The position numbers were made by a program, and so were the translations under genes. A DNA stretch of 16,013 nucleotides from JBQTIM01 sp052388135 (GTDB taxonomy: Bacteria; Elusimicrobiota; Elusimicrobia; FEN-1173): assembly GCA_052388135.1 (NCBI GenBank), contig JBQTIM010000114.1, positions 1 to 16,013 on the forward strand. Reading direction: 5' to 3'. The notes beneath the pieces are model-generated. The model ran no database searches. It saw only the letters and a program-made list of their open reading frames with translations, and had not been told where the DNA came from. Below, in pieces: positions 14,418 to 16,013 of the stretch (positions are counted from its first letter, which is position 1; every line of letters starts with the position of its first letter).

Positions 14418-15890
14418 ATGAAACGAATCGCTTTTTCCTTGCTGCTGGGTTTGGCCCTGGTCCCCGTGAAGGGGTGGTCCGGCACCTGCACCGACGCCGT
14501 GCAGAGCCGGGGGGAATGCCCTCCCACGATCCGCGGCATACGGCCCTTGGGCATGGGCGACGCCTTCACCGCCGTCTCCGACGACCAGAACGTCTTCTTC
14601 TACAACCCCGCCGGCTCCGTCCAGCGCACGGGCAGCTTGGTCACCATCCTGGAGGTGCCTGTCACTCTCGGCAAGGACTTCCAGGACGCCTACGACTTCA
14701 TCAAGGACAACGAGGACGACCTCACCAACTTCGACGGCAGATCCGCGTCGAGGCAGGCCGAGCTCATCGATAAGATAGACGCCGAGATCGCCGCCCTCAA
14801 CCCCAGCTTCGGCGTGGGCTTCCCCAACTCCAGCTACGTGTCCGGCCCGGTTTTCGACAACTTCCGCTGGGGCACGGGCCTCTTCGGCCACGTGGGCGGA
14901 CGCTTCCGCGTGAACTCGGGCATCGCGCCCAGCATAGACTACGACATCAACTCCGACGTCATCCTGCCCGTCAACGTGTCGCACCGCTTCGAGGACGTCT
15001 GGCGCCTGCCCGGCCGCCTGGGCGTGGGCATGAACCTCAAGCTCATCCAGCGCCGTCAGATCCGGCAGGACAGGGTGTCTTTCTTCCAGTTGGAGGAGTT
15101 CGACGCTCCGCCCATGCAGAACGGCAGCGCCTTCGGCGCCGACTTGGGCGTCTTGCACCAGTTCAATGACCGCTGGAGCTTCGGCCTTTCAGCCCTGGAC
15201 ATCTTCGGCACCAGCTTCGACTTCGACTCGGCCGATGCCGAGGACGGCTTCACGGCCAAGCCCTCCCGCACGGGCAGCACCCGCGCGCGCTGGAACCTGG
15301 GCGCGGCCTGGACGCCGACGCAGATCACCTATTGGCCCACCAAGGACGGCGTCCGCACCCGGGGCCGTCTGCTCCTGGTCGCCGACATCAAGGACATCCT
15401 GAACTCGGACGACAAGGTGTTCTTCGACGACGGGCTTCTGGCGGACACGGCCTGGTCGCACCTGCACCTGGGCGCGGAGTACCGCTGGTGGTTCCTGCGC
15501 GGCCGGCTGGGCGCCAACCAGGGTTACCCCACCTTCGGTTTCGGCGTGGACATTCCGTTCCTCAAATTCGATTACACCTTTTACAGCGACGAGCTGGGCT
15601 TGAGGGCCGGCACCCAAAAGCAGAGCAATCACATGCTGTCCTTGGCCCTGCGCCTGGGCACGGGCAACACGGAAGCCCGGGAGCGGATCAAGAACAGCCG
15701 GGAAGGCGGCTCCAAGAAAGCGGAGCCTCAGGCCAAGCCTTTGGACGCCGCTCCGGAGACCGCCGCGCCCGCTCCCGCCGCGGATGTCGCCCCGGCCGAT
15801 GCCGCGCCCGCGATGGTGCCTGTGGACTCTCCCGCCGCTACGGCCGCTCCTGCCGAAGCCGGCGAGCCTGCCGCCCCCGCCGCCCAATAG
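14418..15890 (+). CDS. Outer-membrane beta-barrel protein (PorV/UPF0164-like) with Ala/Pro-rich tail
   Basis: This 490-residue protein has a Sec signal peptide (residues 1-21, cleavage probably near GWSG). The mature start IRGIRPLGMGDAFTAVSDDQ, followed by NVFFYNPAG at 58-66, is the hallmark of PorV/UPF0164/FadL-related outer-membrane proteins. Alternating hydrophobic strands follow to about residue 415, with repeated WGTGLFGHVG, LGVGMNLKLI, FGLSALDIFG, RWNLGAAWTP and LHLGAEYRWWF-like strand patterns. From about 430 a low-complexity tail of roughly 60 residues rich in Ala and Pro runs to the stop, which is unusual after a barrel's last strand. An AGGAG at 14404-14408 precedes the ATG. The gene shares the promoter of the lipoprotein gene and is followed at once by a terminator. 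The role could be transport or a secretion accessory; the family is only broadly assigned. Confidence 0.78.
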   Translation: MKRIAFSLLLGLALVPVKGWSGTCTDAVQSRGECPPTIRGIRPLGMGDAFTAVSDDQNVFFYNPAGSVQRTGSLVTILEVPVTLGKDFQDAYDFIKDNEDDLTNFDGRSASRQAELIDKIDAEIAALNPSFGVGFPNSSYVSGPVFDNFRWGTGLFGHVGGRFRVNSGIAPSIDYDINSDVILPVNVSHRFEDVWRLPGRLGVGMNLKLIQRRQIRQDRVSFFQLEEFDAPPMQNGSAFGADLGVLHQFNDRWSFGLSALDIFGTSFDFDSADAEDGFTAKPSRTGSTRARWNLGAAWTPTQITYWPTKDGVRTRGRLLLVADIKDILNSDDKVFFDDGLLADTAWSHLHLGAEYRWWFLRGRLGANQGYPTFGFGVDIPFLKFDYTFYSDELGLRAGTQKQSNHMLSLALRLGTGNTEARERIKNSREGGSKKAEPQAKPLDAAPETAAPAPAADVAPADAAPAMVPVDSPAATAAPAEAGEPAAPAAQ

Positions 15891-15916
15891 ACCGACAGCG
15901 GTCCGTTTTACGCAGG

Positions 15917-15955
15917 CATCCCCGGCGCCCCCCATGCCGGGGATGTTTGTTTTTT
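15917..15955 (+). terminator. Intrinsic (rho-independent) terminator
   Basis: A perfect 10-bp stem, CATCCCCGGC (15917-15926) with GCCGGGGATG (15936-15945), encloses a 9-nt loop and is followed directly by TTTGTTTTTT (15946-15955). It closes the lipoprotein/outer-membrane operon 26 nt after the barrel gene's stop. Confidence 0.92.
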
Positions 15956-16013
15956 ACGCATCTTTGACAAAGCGCCGGGTGGGAACTGACCGTTTTCATG
16001 CCCCCATGCGCGC

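Noticed and set aside
15964..15969. TTGACA after the terminator as the promoter of the next gene
   Set aside because: No -10-like hexamer occurs at 15-19 bp spacing before the window ends.

Overview
The window looks like a piece of a GC-rich diderm (Gram-negative type) bacterial chromosome. The evidence is a lipid-linked surface-glycan gene cluster, a heptosyltransferase-type (GT9) enzyme, a lipoprotein with a lipobox and a signal-peptide outer-membrane barrel protein. The phylum cannot be fixed from sequence alone. The gene mix and the scattered extragenic inverted repeats would fit an environmental lineage such as Elusimicrobiota or a similar poorly cultured group, but this is a low-confidence guess. 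All genes found are on the + strand.

Region 1 (1-9443) is a polysaccharide/O-antigen-like locus. It starts with the 3' end of a Wzx-type flippase, followed by a GT4, a GT2, a GT9 and a second GT4 glycosyltransferase and a SAM-dependent methyltransferase. Most junctions overlap by 4 nt (ATGA or GTGA), which implies one translationally coupled operon. A promoter-like TTGATT-N17-TAGAAT then sits almost on top of the start of a WbaP/WcaJ-type polyprenyl-phosphate sugar-phosphate transferase, which is coupled to a GalE-like epimerase. A phosphohexomutase-family gene with its own ribosome binding site closes the region. Together these would prime undecaprenyl phosphate, supply sugars, build and methylate the repeat unit, and flip it. 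No Wzy polymerase or ligase gene is inside the window.

Region 2 (9444-12187) carries metK (SAM synthetase) and ahcY (SAH hydrolase), two halves of the activated methyl cycle. Each is preceded by an extragenic inverted-repeat element of 104-161 bp. Region 3 (12188-13388) is a ~300 bp gap holding a third, different palindromic repeat, then a stand-alone membrane protein of the NqrB/RnfD family. Region 4 (13385-15955) is a self-contained two-gene envelope operon: a strong extended -10 promoter, a 14-bp perfect palindrome in the leader, a TPR-like lipoprotein, a PorV/UPF0164-like outer-membrane protein with an Ala/Pro-rich tail, and a classical intrinsic terminator.

The points most worth a second look are: the phosphohexomutase has Arg where the family's catalytic phosphoserine should be; there are inverted-repeat elements on both sides of metK; there is a 9-G tract inside the GT9 gene; the priming transferase is probably leaderless; and the lipoprotein-barrel operon has a possible operator or RNA switch overlapping its Shine-Dalgarno.
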